From Glaciibacter superstes DSM 21135 (lineage in GTDB: Bacteria; Actinomycetota; Actinomycetes; Actinomycetales; Microbacteriaceae): 64,000 nucleotides of DNA. The position numbers were made by a program, and so were the translations under genes. Position 1 is the first letter of the stretch; every line of letters begins with the position of its first letter. Positions 17,078 through 25,904 of the stretch are shown here, in pieces. The stretch covers positions 293,505 through 357,504 of the forward strand of contig NZ_ATWH01000005.1 in NCBI RefSeq assembly GCF_000421145.1, given 5' to 3'. The notes under the pieces are model-generated. The model ran no database searches, had not been told where the DNA came from, and saw only the letters and a program-made list of their open reading frames with translations.

Positions 17078-19368
17078 TGCGTCGATTCCTCGGCATGCTC
17101 TGCGCGCTCGTCGTGGCGACGTCACTTCTCGCGGTCGGTGGTCAGCAGTTGGTACCTGTACCTGCGTCGCAAGCGGCAGAGGCAGCGGACTTCGATCCGT
17201 CCAACATCATTAGCGACGAAGTCTTCTACAACGGATCCGCCCTCGACTGGGGGCAGATCCAGACGTTCGCGGAATCGAAGGTGCCAACCTGCCGAAGCTC
17301 ATACGCGTGCCTGACGAACTTTCGGCAGAACACGCCGACCATGGCGGCAACAAGCCTTTGCGATACCTATTGGGGCGCCCAAAACGAGCTGGCGTCGCAG
17401 ATCATCGCCAAGGTCGGTGCCGCTTGTGGGATCAGCCAGAAGGCGCTCCTGGTGCTCTTGGAGAAGGAACAGAGTCTCGTTACGTCGGCGACTCCAAGTC
17501 AGACCCGATTCGACAAAGCGACGGGTTTCGGTTGTCCGGACACAGCGCCCTGCGACCCCGCATACGGCGGATTCTTCTACCAGGTCTATAACGCAGCACG
17601 GCAGTTCAAGAACTACGCGGCAAATCCCACGCGCTGGAATTACCAGGCCGGTCGAATCAACTACATCCAATTTCATCCGAACGCTGATTGCGGCTCGGCA
17701 CCGGTCTTCATTCGTAACACGGCGACTGCGGGACTCTACATCTACACTCCCTACCAGCCGAACGCCGCAGCACTGGCAAACATGTATGGCACGGGAGATG
17801 GATGCAGCTCGTACGGGAATAGGAACTTCTGGCGAATCTTCAGTGACTGGTTTGGATCGCCGACGACAGCCTCGAGCCTGATGAGAACCACAAGCAACGC
17901 ATCCGTCTACCTGGTGTCTGGGGGCGTCAAGCACCCGGTAACCAGCCTTGCGATTTTTGGCGCTCTCGCGCCGCTGGGTAACGTGTCGTATGTATCGCAA
18001 GCTCAGCTTGACAAGTACCAGACGGCACACGCTGTCGGCCGAAGTTTGCGCGGCCCAGATGGAACAATCTACTTCTACGACTCGGGAATCAAGCTTCCCT
18101 TCGTCTCGTGCGGTCAGGCGGCCGATTACGGCGCTTCCTGTGCTGCCGACGGCTACATACAGTTGACTGACGTACAGATCGCAGCCTTCTACACCGGGCC
18201 TCCGATGGGGCCAGTGCTCGCCACCGTTGAGGGAAGTCGCTATTACGTGACTCTCGGCACGAAGCGGGAGATTCTTGACACTCGCTCCCAGGTCGAGGCT
18301 GGTTTGCCTGCGGGATACAACGTATTGACCGAGAGTGCGGTGTCGGCGCTTCCCCTCGGCGCTCCGATCGCACGAGACTCTGCGTACGTTCACCATCGGG
18401 GGAGTAGCAACTACGTATACTTCGGCGGTGGGCAGAAGTACGCGATACCCGCTGCGACCGTGACCGCGCTCGGAGTACCCGGGCGCACGTCTGGCGGGTT
18501 GAGTGCCGAAAGCCTCGGGATGATCCCATCGAACCGCACGGAGTTCTCTGGCACGGTTTCGCTGGCCGGCGCTGTGGTGTCGAGCGTATTGGCAAGTAGC
18601 GGCAGGCTGGACTGGCAAACGGGTGCCGGGGGCTTCGCCGTTCCCCCTATCGCTGTGAGCCAGTCGTTCCTCGATACTTACCCGAGCAGTGGCTCGGTGG
18701 CACCAGGATCATTCGTCAAGAGTCCGTCGAATGGAACGGTCTACGTGGTGATGCCGTCGGACATCCGCCCGATCAGCGGTTGGGATGCCTTGCTTGCGCT
18801 GACCGCGACGGGCGATCCCATTATCTCGACGGTTTCCGACACGATCGTGCGCAGCCTGCCAACGGGGGCGGTCGCACTCACGTCGGGAACCTTGGTGCGA
18901 TCGCCGGAGGATGCGACCGTTTACCTCATCAACGGTGTCACAAACAAGATTCCGTTCTCGAGCTTCGATTATCCGCATGCGGCAGGAGTTTCAGTGTTCT
19001 CCTTCGCGTCAGCTGACCGTTTGAACGCCTATCCCACGTCAGAGGCGCTACTGCAGTTTGGCGTGAGTTGCGCGGGGACTAACTACGTTTCGGCAGACGG
19101 AGCAGTGCACAAGATCACCCCGGCGACGGCGCCTCTGTATCCGTTCTCATACGTTCCGCTGGACGGCTTCACTTGCCAGAAACTGGCTTACGGAGCCGAT
19201 GCCGGGCAGTTCATCCGTATTCCGAACGGCACGATCTACCAGCTGGTGGGCGGACAGAAGAGACCCATTATGTCGCTGGCACGATGGGCCGAACTCAACG
19301 GTGGAGCCACCTGGATGTCGGTATCCGTGTCGTTCGCCAATGTCTTTGCGACCGGCCCCGCCGCATAA
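17077..19368 (+). CDS. Secreted protein with lysozyme-like N-domain and about nine surface repeats
   Basis: This 763-residue exported protein has a Sec signal in the first 35 residues (ending PASQAAEA). Residues of about 45-265 form a Cys-containing domain with KALLVLLEKEQSLV and GFGCPDTAPCDPAYGGFFYQVYNAARQF. Its Glu in a helix before the G-x-G-C-P stretch recalls lysozyme-like folds, but the enzyme activity is only inferred. Residues of about 275-763 contain roughly nine degenerate repeats of 50-60 residues around a G-T-[VI]-Y-x-[VL]-x-x-G-x-K-x-P-[IV] core: for example GTIYQLVGGQKRPIMSLARW and ASVYLVSGGVKHPVTSLAIF. These probably form a beta-propeller or wall-binding array. ATG 17077 overlaps the lipoprotein stop (TAATG) and has GGAG upstream. 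Confidence 0.72.
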   Translation: MRRFLGMLCALVVATSLLAVGGQQLVPVPASQAAEAADFDPSNIISDEVFYNGSALDWGQIQTFAESKVPTCRSSYACLTNFRQNTPTMAATSLCDTYWGAQNELASQIIAKVGAACGISQKALLVLLEKEQSLVTSATPSQTRFDKATGFGCPDTAPCDPAYGGFFYQVYNAARQFKNYAANPTRWNYQAGRINYIQFHPNADCGSAPVFIRNTATAGLYIYTPYQPNAAALANMYGTGDGCSSYGNRNFWRIFSDWFGSPTTASSLMRTTSNASVYLVSGGVKHPVTSLAIFGALAPLGNVSYVSQAQLDKYQTAHAVGRSLRGPDGTIYFYDSGIKLPFVSCGQAADYGASCAADGYIQLTDVQIAAFYTGPPMGPVLATVEGSRYYVTLGTKREILDTRSQVEAGLPAGYNVLTESAVSALPLGAPIARDSAYVHHRGSSNYVYFGGGQKYAIPAATVTALGVPGRTSGGLSAESLGMIPSNRTEFSGTVSLAGAVVSSVLASSGRLDWQTGAGGFAVPPIAVSQSFLDTYPSSGSVAPGSFVKSPSNGTVYVVMPSDIRPISGWDALLALTATGDPIISTVSDTIVRSLPTGAVALTSGTLVRSPEDATVYLINGVTNKIPFSSFDYPHAAGVSVFSFASADRLNAYPTSEALLQFGVSCAGTNYVSADGAVHKITPATAPLYPFSYVPLDGFTCQKLAYGADAGQFIRIPNGTIYQLVGGQKRPIMSLARWAELNGGATWMSVSVSFANVFATGPAA

Positions 19369-19390
19369 GCGACAAGGAAGCGATGTGCGC

Positions 19391-20944
19391 CTACTGAGAC
19401 GATGCGTGGCGCTCGAGGTTCGGGGACGCTCGTGGTGACGCGGGTTCCGCGATCGCTCGGACGCACACCCAGCTTGCGACACCCAGCGAGAGGGCGAAAG
19501 CCAGCGTCAGAAGGATCCACCCTAGGGGCGGCTGCCAATCCGGGTTGCTCACCATATCGAGGAACGAGGCGCGCTCGCCGACGACGTAACGCTTCAAGGT
19601 CCAGACGAAAGCAGCAAGGTGCCCAATGGCAAGAAGGCCGGCAATCGCGGCTGTTGCTCTGCGCCCATCGACGCCTGATAGCGCCAGGGGAAAACGGATG
19701 TCCAACGCAATACCGGCCGCAATCAACAAGCAAACAAGAAGGGCCAGAGTGTACCGGCCCTGCCAGATGTAGCCCATCTCGGTAACTATCGCCGCCTGAG
19801 TGAATGCCGGGACGAGTATGACGCACGCGCTGAAGAACGCCACAGCGAGGCAGGCGCGCCCACGGGCGAGCGCGAGTGCCGCCGCAACGATGCCGAAGAT
19901 CACCGCGGTCCAGATCATGATGGTGACTGTCGGAGCCGCTCGATCGACCCACCCGAAGAGTCCGATCCACTCTCGTGCGTAGTCGAGGGTCTCGATTATC
20001 ATGCGACCAAAGGCCGTGCCTGCGCTGGTGCCCACTCCGTCAAAGGCGGGGCCGCCGCCCGTCGTCTCAGCGGGTCTGAGATACCAGGCCACTGCGAGGA
20101 GCGATACCAATGCACTGCTGACGACGATCACCCAGGTGGTCCACTTTCGAAAGAGCGGTTTCAATATTTCCGCTCGGCTAAGCAGGAGCGCTCCGACGAT
20201 TGCCAGCAGCACCCACAGAAGCGCGATGCTGCGAGTATTCGTCAATACAGCAGCGCTGAGAATAACGATTCCACCACGTTCCCATAGAACGCCCTGCCCG
20301 GATGACGTTCGGAACGTTGCGAGCAGCGTCGCGAAGAGCGCAGACGTTGCTGCGATCTCCATTCCGTTGGGATTTATCGATCCCCCCAGAAAGAGAACCA
20401 TCGGAGTCACGGAGACCGCTGCGGCAAGAACGGCCCACCGGGAGTGTGGGAGCTGCCTCAGACTCATGAAAGTCAATGCCAACAGTGCCGCACAGACGAT
20501 GGCGTTCACGAAGCGCATGCCGTAGAGGGCGGCGTTCCCCGACAGGAACAATGAAGGCCCGCCAACGATGGCATAGTACACCGGGCTATTGATTCCCGCC
20601 GATGTAGTCGCACTTGTCGGTGCTTCCGGGTCGCCGGCCACCGGGGTCTGGCAGTCTGCCGTGACATCTGGCTTGAAAGCGAAGCACGTTAGCTCATGCG
20701 TGTGAGCGACGTCTGCCGGAACGGTCACGGCGATCTGCCACGGCGTTTCAGGGTCGGGATGACCGGTGAAGTCCCCGTGTGCGACTGCCACAGCGCGAAT
20801 GGCGTGAGAGGGTTCGTCGGGCACCGACATCAGCGGTGAGGCGAGTGACCAGAGGAGCATCGGGGCGAGGAGGAGGGGAAAAGCGATGAAGAAGTCGCGC
20901 CAACGCCCACGAATATTCCGGGCATCCTGAATCTGATTAGTCAT
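19391..20944 (-). CDS. DUF2142 multi-spanning membrane protein, paralogue 2
   Basis: This 517-residue integral membrane protein is collinear with the protein at 12704-14260. It has SLASPLMSVPDEPSHAIRAVAVAHGD after span 1, VSVTPMVLFLGGSINPNGME, and MGYIWQGRYTLALLVCLLIAAG near the C-terminus. The repeated MSVPDEPSHAI motif contains acidic residues placed where GT-C transferases bind metal or lipid-phosphate sugar. It may transfer a sugar from a polyprenyl carrier outside the membrane. ATG 20944 precedes a basic N-terminal tail. It faces the secreted repeat protein convergently, with a 22-bp gap. Confidence 0.8.
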   Translation of the reverse strand: MTNQIQDARNIRGRWRDFFIAFPLLLAPMLLWSLASPLMSVPDEPSHAIRAVAVAHGDFTGHPDPETPWQIAVTVPADVAHTHELTCFAFKPDVTADCQTPVAGDPEAPTSATTSAGINSPVYYAIVGGPSLFLSGNAALYGMRFVNAIVCAALLALTFMSLRQLPHSRWAVLAAAVSVTPMVLFLGGSINPNGMEIAATSALFATLLATFRTSSGQGVLWERGGIVILSAAVLTNTRSIALLWVLLAIVGALLLSRAEILKPLFRKWTTWVIVVSSALVSLLAVAWYLRPAETTGGGPAFDGVGTSAGTAFGRMIIETLDYAREWIGLFGWVDRAAPTVTIMIWTAVIFGIVAAALALARGRACLAVAFFSACVILVPAFTQAAIVTEMGYIWQGRYTLALLVCLLIAAGIALDIRFPLALSGVDGRRATAAIAGLLAIGHLAAFVWTLKRYVVGERASFLDMVSNPDWQPPLGWILLTLAFALSLGVASWVCVRAIAEPASPRASPNLERHASSQ

Positions 20945-21094
20945 GTACGAATTCGCGCCTGTCAGGGTATTGAGTGGTGCCAGAAGTCTGGATCGGCCAA
21001 CACTTAGGATAGGACAGGCTATACGGCGATACGTGACATCGGTGGTTCTGCACTGAACCTGCGCGTGCGTCGCTCCGCCGGACTGGAGACCAAC

Positions 21095-22291
21095 GTGACA
21101 GACGCCGTGGAGGGTAAGCCCTGGCGTTCCTTGAGCGACGGTCTGGGCGGGCGCAATAACTCACTCGGCATAATCAGGCTTGTCCTTGCGTCTGCGGTGA
21201 TCTTCTCGCATGCATTTCCGCTTGGTGGGTGGGGTGAAGACCCGATGGTGGCTATCAGCAAGGGTCAGGAGAACCTTGGCGGGATCGCGGTGCTCGGTTT
21301 CTTTGCGATCAGCGGGTACCTCATTACTAAGAGCGGTGCCCGGACCGACATCATGCAGTTCATGTGGCACCGATTTCTGCGAATATTCCCAGCGTTCTGG
21401 GTTGTGCTGCTGGTTGCGGCAGGGGTCGTGGGACCGATTATTTGGTTGGTCGGCGGTGGCGAGTTGGCTGGCTACGCCCATCGTGGCGCAGGTGGACCAG
21501 TCGGCTATCTTCTCTCGAACTGGAACCTTTCGATCTGGCAGTACGGCATCTTTGATATTTTTGCCACGACGACGCCGTACGGCGAGACCGTCGGCACCGG
21601 GGTCTTCAACGGTTCGCTGTGGACGCTTTCGTATGAGTGGATCTGTTACCTCATCATCGGTGTTCTGGTGCTCGGCGGGGTCCTTGTCCGCGCTCGCATA
21701 TTGGTCCCAATTCTGACCGCACTATTCTTTGTCCTGCAGGTGGCCAGCGTTGTCAACCCAGCAGCGCCGGGGATGATCAATCCATTCTTCGCCGATCATT
21801 ACCGCATTTCCCTCCCGCTGATCTTCCTGTTCGGCGCCTGCCTCGCGGTGTACTCCAAGAAGATCCCCCTCGATGACCGGCTCGGCATCCTGAGCGGTGC
21901 CGTCTTTTTGTTCTCGCTCTTCTTCGGCGGCCTCGGGGTCATCGGTTACCCGGCGATCGCCTATTTCGTGCTCTGGGGCGCGGCGCGGCTGCCAGCCTCG
22001 TTCCGTAAGATCGGAGCGACGAACGATTTCTCCTATGGCATCTACGTCTACGGATTCCTGGTCGAACAGGTGCTGGCCTATTTCGGCGTGTACCGGCTCG
22101 GATACCTACCCTTTGCACTCCTGGCACTCGTCATCACAGTCGGATGCGCGTGGCTGAGCTGGCACCTCATCGAGAAGCCGGCGCTGTCGTTGAAAGACAA
22201 GGGGCCGGGCCGTGGCATTCGTCACTGGTGGGGTCGTGGCGTCGGGTTCTTCAGGCGTAACAAGCAAGAGGCGCTCGACGGTGCCTCGTAG
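21095..22291 (+). CDS. Acyltransferase family 3 (OafA/YrhL-like), membrane-bound
   Basis: This 398-residue multi-spanning protein resembles AT3 O-acyltransferases, which acetylate surface polysaccharides. It begins with NNSLGIIRLVLASAVIFSHAFPLGG, where the His in span 1 is the family's essential residue. FFAISGYLITKS and MQFMWHRFLRIFPAFW carry the conserved R-x-x-R/IxP region, and GSLWTLSYEWICYL the [LW]xLxxE motif. The end has YGIYVYGFLVEQVL and an SWHLIEKPAL helix. GTG 21095 is chosen because GGAG lies six bases before it; an earlier GTG at 21065 lacks one. It probably O-acetylates the exported glycan. Confidence 0.85.
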   Translation: MTDAVEGKPWRSLSDGLGGRNNSLGIIRLVLASAVIFSHAFPLGGWGEDPMVAISKGQENLGGIAVLGFFAISGYLITKSGARTDIMQFMWHRFLRIFPAFWVVLLVAAGVVGPIIWLVGGGELAGYAHRGAGGPVGYLLSNWNLSIWQYGIFDIFATTTPYGETVGTGVFNGSLWTLSYEWICYLIIGVLVLGGVLVRARILVPILTALFFVLQVASVVNPAAPGMINPFFADHYRISLPLIFLFGACLAVYSKKIPLDDRLGILSGAVFLFSLFFGGLGVIGYPAIAYFVLWGAARLPASFRKIGATNDFSYGIYVYGFLVEQVLAYFGVYRLGYLPFALLALVITVGCAWLSWHLIEKPALSLKDKGPGRGIRHWWGRGVGFFRRNKQEALDGAS

Positions 22292-22327
22292 ATCATCGCA
22301 TAACAGGTCAAGGAAAAGAGTCGATAA

Positions 22328-23389
22328 ATGAGTGCGGTTGGAACGGTTCTGGTCACCGGAGGAGCCGGGTTCATCGGCTGCGCCCTGTCACAGAAGCTGG
22401 CGGGTTCCGCAGAGCGATGGGTGGTACTTGATTCGATGCACCCGCAGGTGCACGGCGACACCGTTCGCCCCACGGAACTGTACGATGATGCCGAGATGAT
22501 CGTCGGTGACGTGACGGATGCCGCGGCCTGGGACACCCTGTTGGAGACCGTGCGGCCAGACGTGGTCATCCACCTGGCTGCCGAGACCGGCACCGCCCAG
22601 TCACTGCACGAGGCCTCAAGGCACTCGCGGGTCAACGTGGTCGGCACGACCGAGATGCTCGATGCCTTTGGGCGGGCGGGCATCGTGCCCGGCCTCATCC
22701 TGCTCAGCAGCAGCAGGGCTGTCTACGGCGAGGGTCAGTGGCGTAGCGCTGCAGGCGAACTCTATGTGCCCGGCCAGCGCTCGCACGCCCAGTTCGAGAA
22801 CGCCCAGTGGGACTTCCCCGATTCAGAACCGGTGGCGAGCAGCGCCGCTCGCACCTGGCCGACGCCGACCAGTGTCTACGGCGCCACCAAGCTGGCGCAG
22901 GAGCACATTCTCTCCGCCTGGGTCGAAGCGCACGACTCGGCCCTCGTTATCCTGCGGCTGCAGAATGTCTACGGCCCCGGGCAGTCGCTGATCAACTCCT
23001 ACACCGGCATCGTCTCGCTGTTCTCGCAGCTGGCCGCAGACGGAAAATCCATCCCGATCTACGAAGACGGCAAGATCACCCGCGACTTCGTCTACATCGA
23101 AGACGTCGCCGACGCATTCGTCGCGCTACTTAAGCACGCCCCGAAGCAGGGTCTCGTTCGTTATGACGTGGGCTCCGGAGTCGGCACCACGATCCAGGAG
23201 CTGGCGCAGCACATCGCCGACTTCCACCACGCGCCGGCACCGCACGTCACCGGCGCATACCGCGACGGCGATGTGCGTTACGCCTCCTGCGACATCGAGC
23301 CGACCACGGCTGCGCTCGGCTGGCAGCCGCAGTGGTCTGTGGAGCGGGGCGTCGCCGGCCTGCAGGATTGGATCGCCGCGCAGGCGTGA
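22328..23389 (+). CDS. NAD-dependent epimerase, probable dTDP-L-rhamnose 4-epimerase type
   Basis: This 353-residue extended SDR has Rossmann motif GGAGFIG near residues 11-17, LDSMHPQVHGD after strand 2, HLAAETGTAQS, SSSRAVYGEG and SVYGATKLAQEH with the YxxxK pair. The PQVHG and SSSRAVYGEG blocks are the pattern I associate with dTDP-L-rhamnose 4-epimerases, which make dTDP-6-deoxy-L-talose; this substrate call is tentative and UDP-sugar epimerases are the alternative. ATG 22328 has AAGGAAAAG upstream. It ends in the same reading frame as the following flippase-like gene, with a single TGA between them. Confidence 0.72.
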   Translation: MSAVGTVLVTGGAGFIGCALSQKLAGSAERWVVLDSMHPQVHGDTVRPTELYDDAEMIVGDVTDAAAWDTLLETVRPDVVIHLAAETGTAQSLHEASRHSRVNVVGTTEMLDAFGRAGIVPGLILLSSSRAVYGEGQWRSAAGELYVPGQRSHAQFENAQWDFPDSEPVASSAARTWPTPTSVYGATKLAQEHILSAWVEAHDSALVILRLQNVYGPGQSLINSYTGIVSLFSQLAADGKSIPIYEDGKITRDFVYIEDVADAFVALLKHAPKQGLVRYDVGSGVGTTIQELAQHIADFHHAPAPHVTGAYRDGDVRYASCDIEPTTAALGWQPQWSVERGVAGLQDWIAAQA

Positions 23390-23485
23390 TCCACGATCAG
23401 TAAGCTGCGCGCCCCGAACGGGGTCACCTTCATCCTGCTGGCCACGGTCATCGCGGGCGGCAGCGGCTACCTGGTCACCGCCATC

Positions 23486-24655
23486 GTGGTGGCCACGCGT
23501 TCCGCAGCCGACTATGTCGATTTCGGAGTGTTCTGGGCCGCGCTCTACCTGGTGATCGCCGCCCTGTCAGGCGTGCAGCAGGAGATCACGCGAGGCACCG
23601 GCCCTGTGCGAGTCGATACGGTGCGAGCAGATGCTGCGCCGGCGAATCGCAGGCAGGCGTTCGTGTTCGGGGCCGCGGCATCCGTTCTCACCTCCGTAGT
23701 GATCATCGCGACAGCTCCGCTCTGGATGGGCGCGATCTTCGCCGGCAACGGCTGGATGTTTGTGCTTCCGCTCGCGGTCGGCGCGGCGTCGTATGTTGTG
23801 GTGGCCGTTCTCAGCGGAACCCTTTACGGCCTGGAGCTCTGGCGGGCGATCTCGTTGATGATCGGCGTCGACGGAGTGCTGCGGCTGCTCGCGGTGCTTG
23901 TTGTGCTGATGTTCACGCAGGACATCGGAGTGCTGGTTTGGGCGGTGGTGGTGCCGTTCCCGTTGACCCCGCTGGTGCTGTGGCTGTTCTTGCGGCGTTC
24001 CGTCGTCGGGCGCTCTGAGCTTGACGTCGGCTACCGCGCGCTCACCTGGAATGTTGCCCGAACCGTGGTGGCAGCGGCGGCGCTGGGTTTGCTGATCAGC
24101 GGGTACCCGCTGGTGCTCACGGCGATGTCGCCTGAGGCGCCTCGCGCTGAGCTCGGTGCCAGCCTGGCCGCCATCAATCTGATTCGTGCGCCGCTCGTGA
24201 TCGTTGTGCTCTCATTGCAGAGCTACTTCGTGATTCGCTTCCGCAAGGCACCGAACCACGCGTGGGCGCTGTTCGTGCGCCTGGCGGCGCTAATCCTCGC
24301 TGTGACGGTGGTGGCAGCTGCCGTTGCCTGGTTTGTCGGCCCTCCGGTGCTCGCCTGGCTCGGGCGCGACTACAGCCTCGACGGCGTGGTTGTGGCCGGA
24401 CTGGTGGCGACGTCTGGGGTGCTGGCCGTGCTGTGCGTCAGCGGTCCGCTTGCCCTGGCGCGCTCGGAGCATGGCGTCTTCACGGCCGGGTGGGTTGTGG
24501 CTGCTGTGGCCACGATCGTGGCACTGCTGCTGCCAGGTGACCTCGCACCTCGGATGCTGTTTTCCCTGGCGATCGGTCCGACCATCGGCGTGATCGTGCA
24601 CGTGGTGGGACTTGCGGTGCGGGAGCGATCATCGAAGGCCAGGCTTCTCGGCTGA
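23486..24655 (+). CDS. Polysaccharide flippase-like membrane protein (5' end uncertain)
   Basis: This membrane protein has about ten to twelve spans, in the MATE/Wzx-like exporter superfamily. Recognisable segments are FGVFWAALYLVIAALSGVQQEITRG, YVVVAVLSGTLYGLELWRAI, and repeated spans to the end. GTG 23486 is the first canonical start, giving 389 residues, but it falls inside the first membrane span. Reading upstream in frame to the epimerase TGA gives SKLRAPNGVTFILLATVIAG and GSGYLVTAI, which looks like the true N-terminus of such proteins. The real start is therefore probably ATC 23396 or CTG 23405, or the start has been lost by a single-base change. It would flip lipid-linked oligosaccharide. 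Confidence 0.75.
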   Translation: MVATRSAADYVDFGVFWAALYLVIAALSGVQQEITRGTGPVRVDTVRADAAPANRRQAFVFGAAASVLTSVVIIATAPLWMGAIFAGNGWMFVLPLAVGAASYVVVAVLSGTLYGLELWRAISLMIGVDGVLRLLAVLVVLMFTQDIGVLVWAVVVPFPLTPLVLWLFLRRSVVGRSELDVGYRALTWNVARTVVAAAALGLLISGYPLVLTAMSPEAPRAELGASLAAINLIRAPLVIVVLSLQSYFVIRFRKAPNHAWALFVRLAALILAVTVVAAAVAWFVGPPVLAWLGRDYSLDGVVVAGLVATSGVLAVLCVSGPLALARSEHGVFTAGWVVAAVATIVALLLPGDLAPRMLFSLAIGPTIGVIVHVVGLAVRERSSKARLLG

Positions 24656-24668
24656 CGAGCCGTGTTGA

Positions 24669-25049
24669 TCAGTCGTTCGATGGGGCTTCCATGTGCCGAA
24701 TTCGCCGCTCCAGTTCCTGCATGCGCAGTTTCTGCAGTGCTGCCTCTTCGGCGAGCACGCGCGTCTTGGTCTCCAGAACGGTCAGTTCTGCGCTGTGCTG
24801 GATCGACACCAGGAACAAGATTGCGATGCTGACGAAGAAGACGAGGTTGGTGGGAACCTCAACGCCGACCAGGTGGGCAGACCAGGCGAGCACAGGAGGA
24901 AAGACACCGATGATGAGCGCGAGAGTACCGGCGATCAACCACCACACTGCGTGGCGTTCGCGCAGCTGTCTGCGCCTGAGCATCTCAATCACGACGCCCA
25001 GGGTGATCAGCGCGGCAATGACGCCGAGAACATAACTGGCGATGCTCAC
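24669..25049 (-). CDS. DUF2304 membrane protein
   Basis: This 126-residue protein has three predicted spans (YVLGVIAALITLGVVIEML, WWLIAGTLALIIGVFPPVL, LVFFVSIAILFLVSI) followed by a C-terminal coiled coil of about 40 residues (ELTVLETKTRVLAEEAALQ). DUF2304 proteins commonly accompany polyprenyl-phosphate sugar synthases. Here its ATG overlaps by four bases the stop of a GT2 of the dolichol-phosphate-mannose-synthase type, so the two are co-translated and may act as a complex. The Arg-rich RRRQLRERHAVWW after span 1 is typical of the family. Confidence 0.85.
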   Translation of the reverse strand: MSIASYVLGVIAALITLGVVIEMLRRRQLRERHAVWWLIAGTLALIIGVFPPVLAWSAHLVGVEVPTNLVFFVSIAILFLVSIQHSAELTVLETKTRVLAEEAALQKLRMQELERRIRHMEAPSND

Positions 25050-25786
25050 GGCCCGACCTCCAGGCTTTCCTTCAGGGCGATGGGCGGGCGCATCAGTGCG
25101 AACACCAACGCGAGGCAGGCACGCCCGAGGTAGGCGGCGGCCTTGAACGGATTCTGCGATGGTTGCCCTGCGGCACGGGGGCGCATGGCAACCGGAACCT
25201 GTTCGATCCGCAGGCCGGACCGCGCGGCGATCACGAGCGATTCGATCGTGTCGCCGAGATACTCGGCCGGGTAATGGTCGGAGAACAGTGCGACTGCGCG
25301 GGGTCCGCTGGCACGGAATCCCGAGGTCGTGTCGGTGAGTTTGGTGCGTGCGAGCCTGCTCAGAATCGTCGAAAGCACGACCATCGCCCAGCGCCTCGGG
25401 CCCTTCACTGTGTAGTCGCCCTCGCCCGCGAACCGGGCACCCATCACGAGGTCGGAGCGCTCGAGCGCTTCAACGAGTGCCGCGACGCCAGCCGGATCGT
25501 GCTGGCCGTCTGAGTCGACCTGCACGACGTTGTGGAAACCGTGTTCGATCGCATACTTGAATCCGACTCGCATGGCGCCACCCACTCCGAGGTTGAACGG
25601 AAGCGACGCCACGGCGGCGCCGGCCTGCAGAGCGACGGACGCAGTCGCATCCGTCGACCCGTCGTCTACGACCAGGCACTGCACGCCAGGCAGCTTGGCG
25701 AAAACCTCACGCACAACGTCGCCGACTGACCCCTCTTCGTTCAGAGCCGGCAGCACAACAAGGGTGCGTGCCAGCGGAGACGTCAT
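25046..25786 (-). CDS. Glycosyltransferase family 2, polyprenyl-phosphate sugar synthase-like
   Basis: This 246-residue GT2 has RTLVVLPALNEEGSVGDVVREV, VVDDGSTDATASVA, FNLGVGGAMRVGFKYAIEHG, and VQVDSDGQHDPAGVAALVEAL with the DSD metal motif. SDLVMGARF and TSGFRASGPRAV follow, matching the dolichyl-phosphate mannose/glucose synthase group. It probably loads a sugar onto polyprenyl phosphate for later use outside the membrane, for instance by the DUF2142 proteins (inference). ATG 25786 is supported by a -10-like TAGAAT (25799-25794) seven bases upstream, suggesting a leaderless transcript. Upstream in-frame codons exist but show no family resemblance. Confidence 0.85.
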   Translation of the reverse strand: MTSPLARTLVVLPALNEEGSVGDVVREVFAKLPGVQCLVVDDGSTDATASVALQAGAAVASLPFNLGVGGAMRVGFKYAIEHGFHNVVQVDSDGQHDPAGVAALVEALERSDLVMGARFAGEGDYTVKGPRRWAMVVLSTILSRLARTKLTDTTSGFRASGPRAVALFSDHYPAEYLGDTIESLVIAARSGLRIEQVPVAMRPRAAGQPSQNPFKAAAYLGRACLALVFALMRPPIALKESLEVGP

Positions 25787-25904
25787 GGCCCTAATTCTAT
25801 GGGTAGCACCGGAAGCCGTCCGAACCCCGCCCCGCTGGGGCGAGCCTGTCTGGACCAAGGGGCATCCTTGAACGCGGCGATCGAGGTTCACGGTGCAGCG
25901 TTGC

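Noticed and set aside
22328..24655. Epimerase-flippase fusion by TGA readthrough
   Set aside because: Both halves are separate families normally encoded apart; a lost or rare start codon is simpler, and no readthrough signal is visible.
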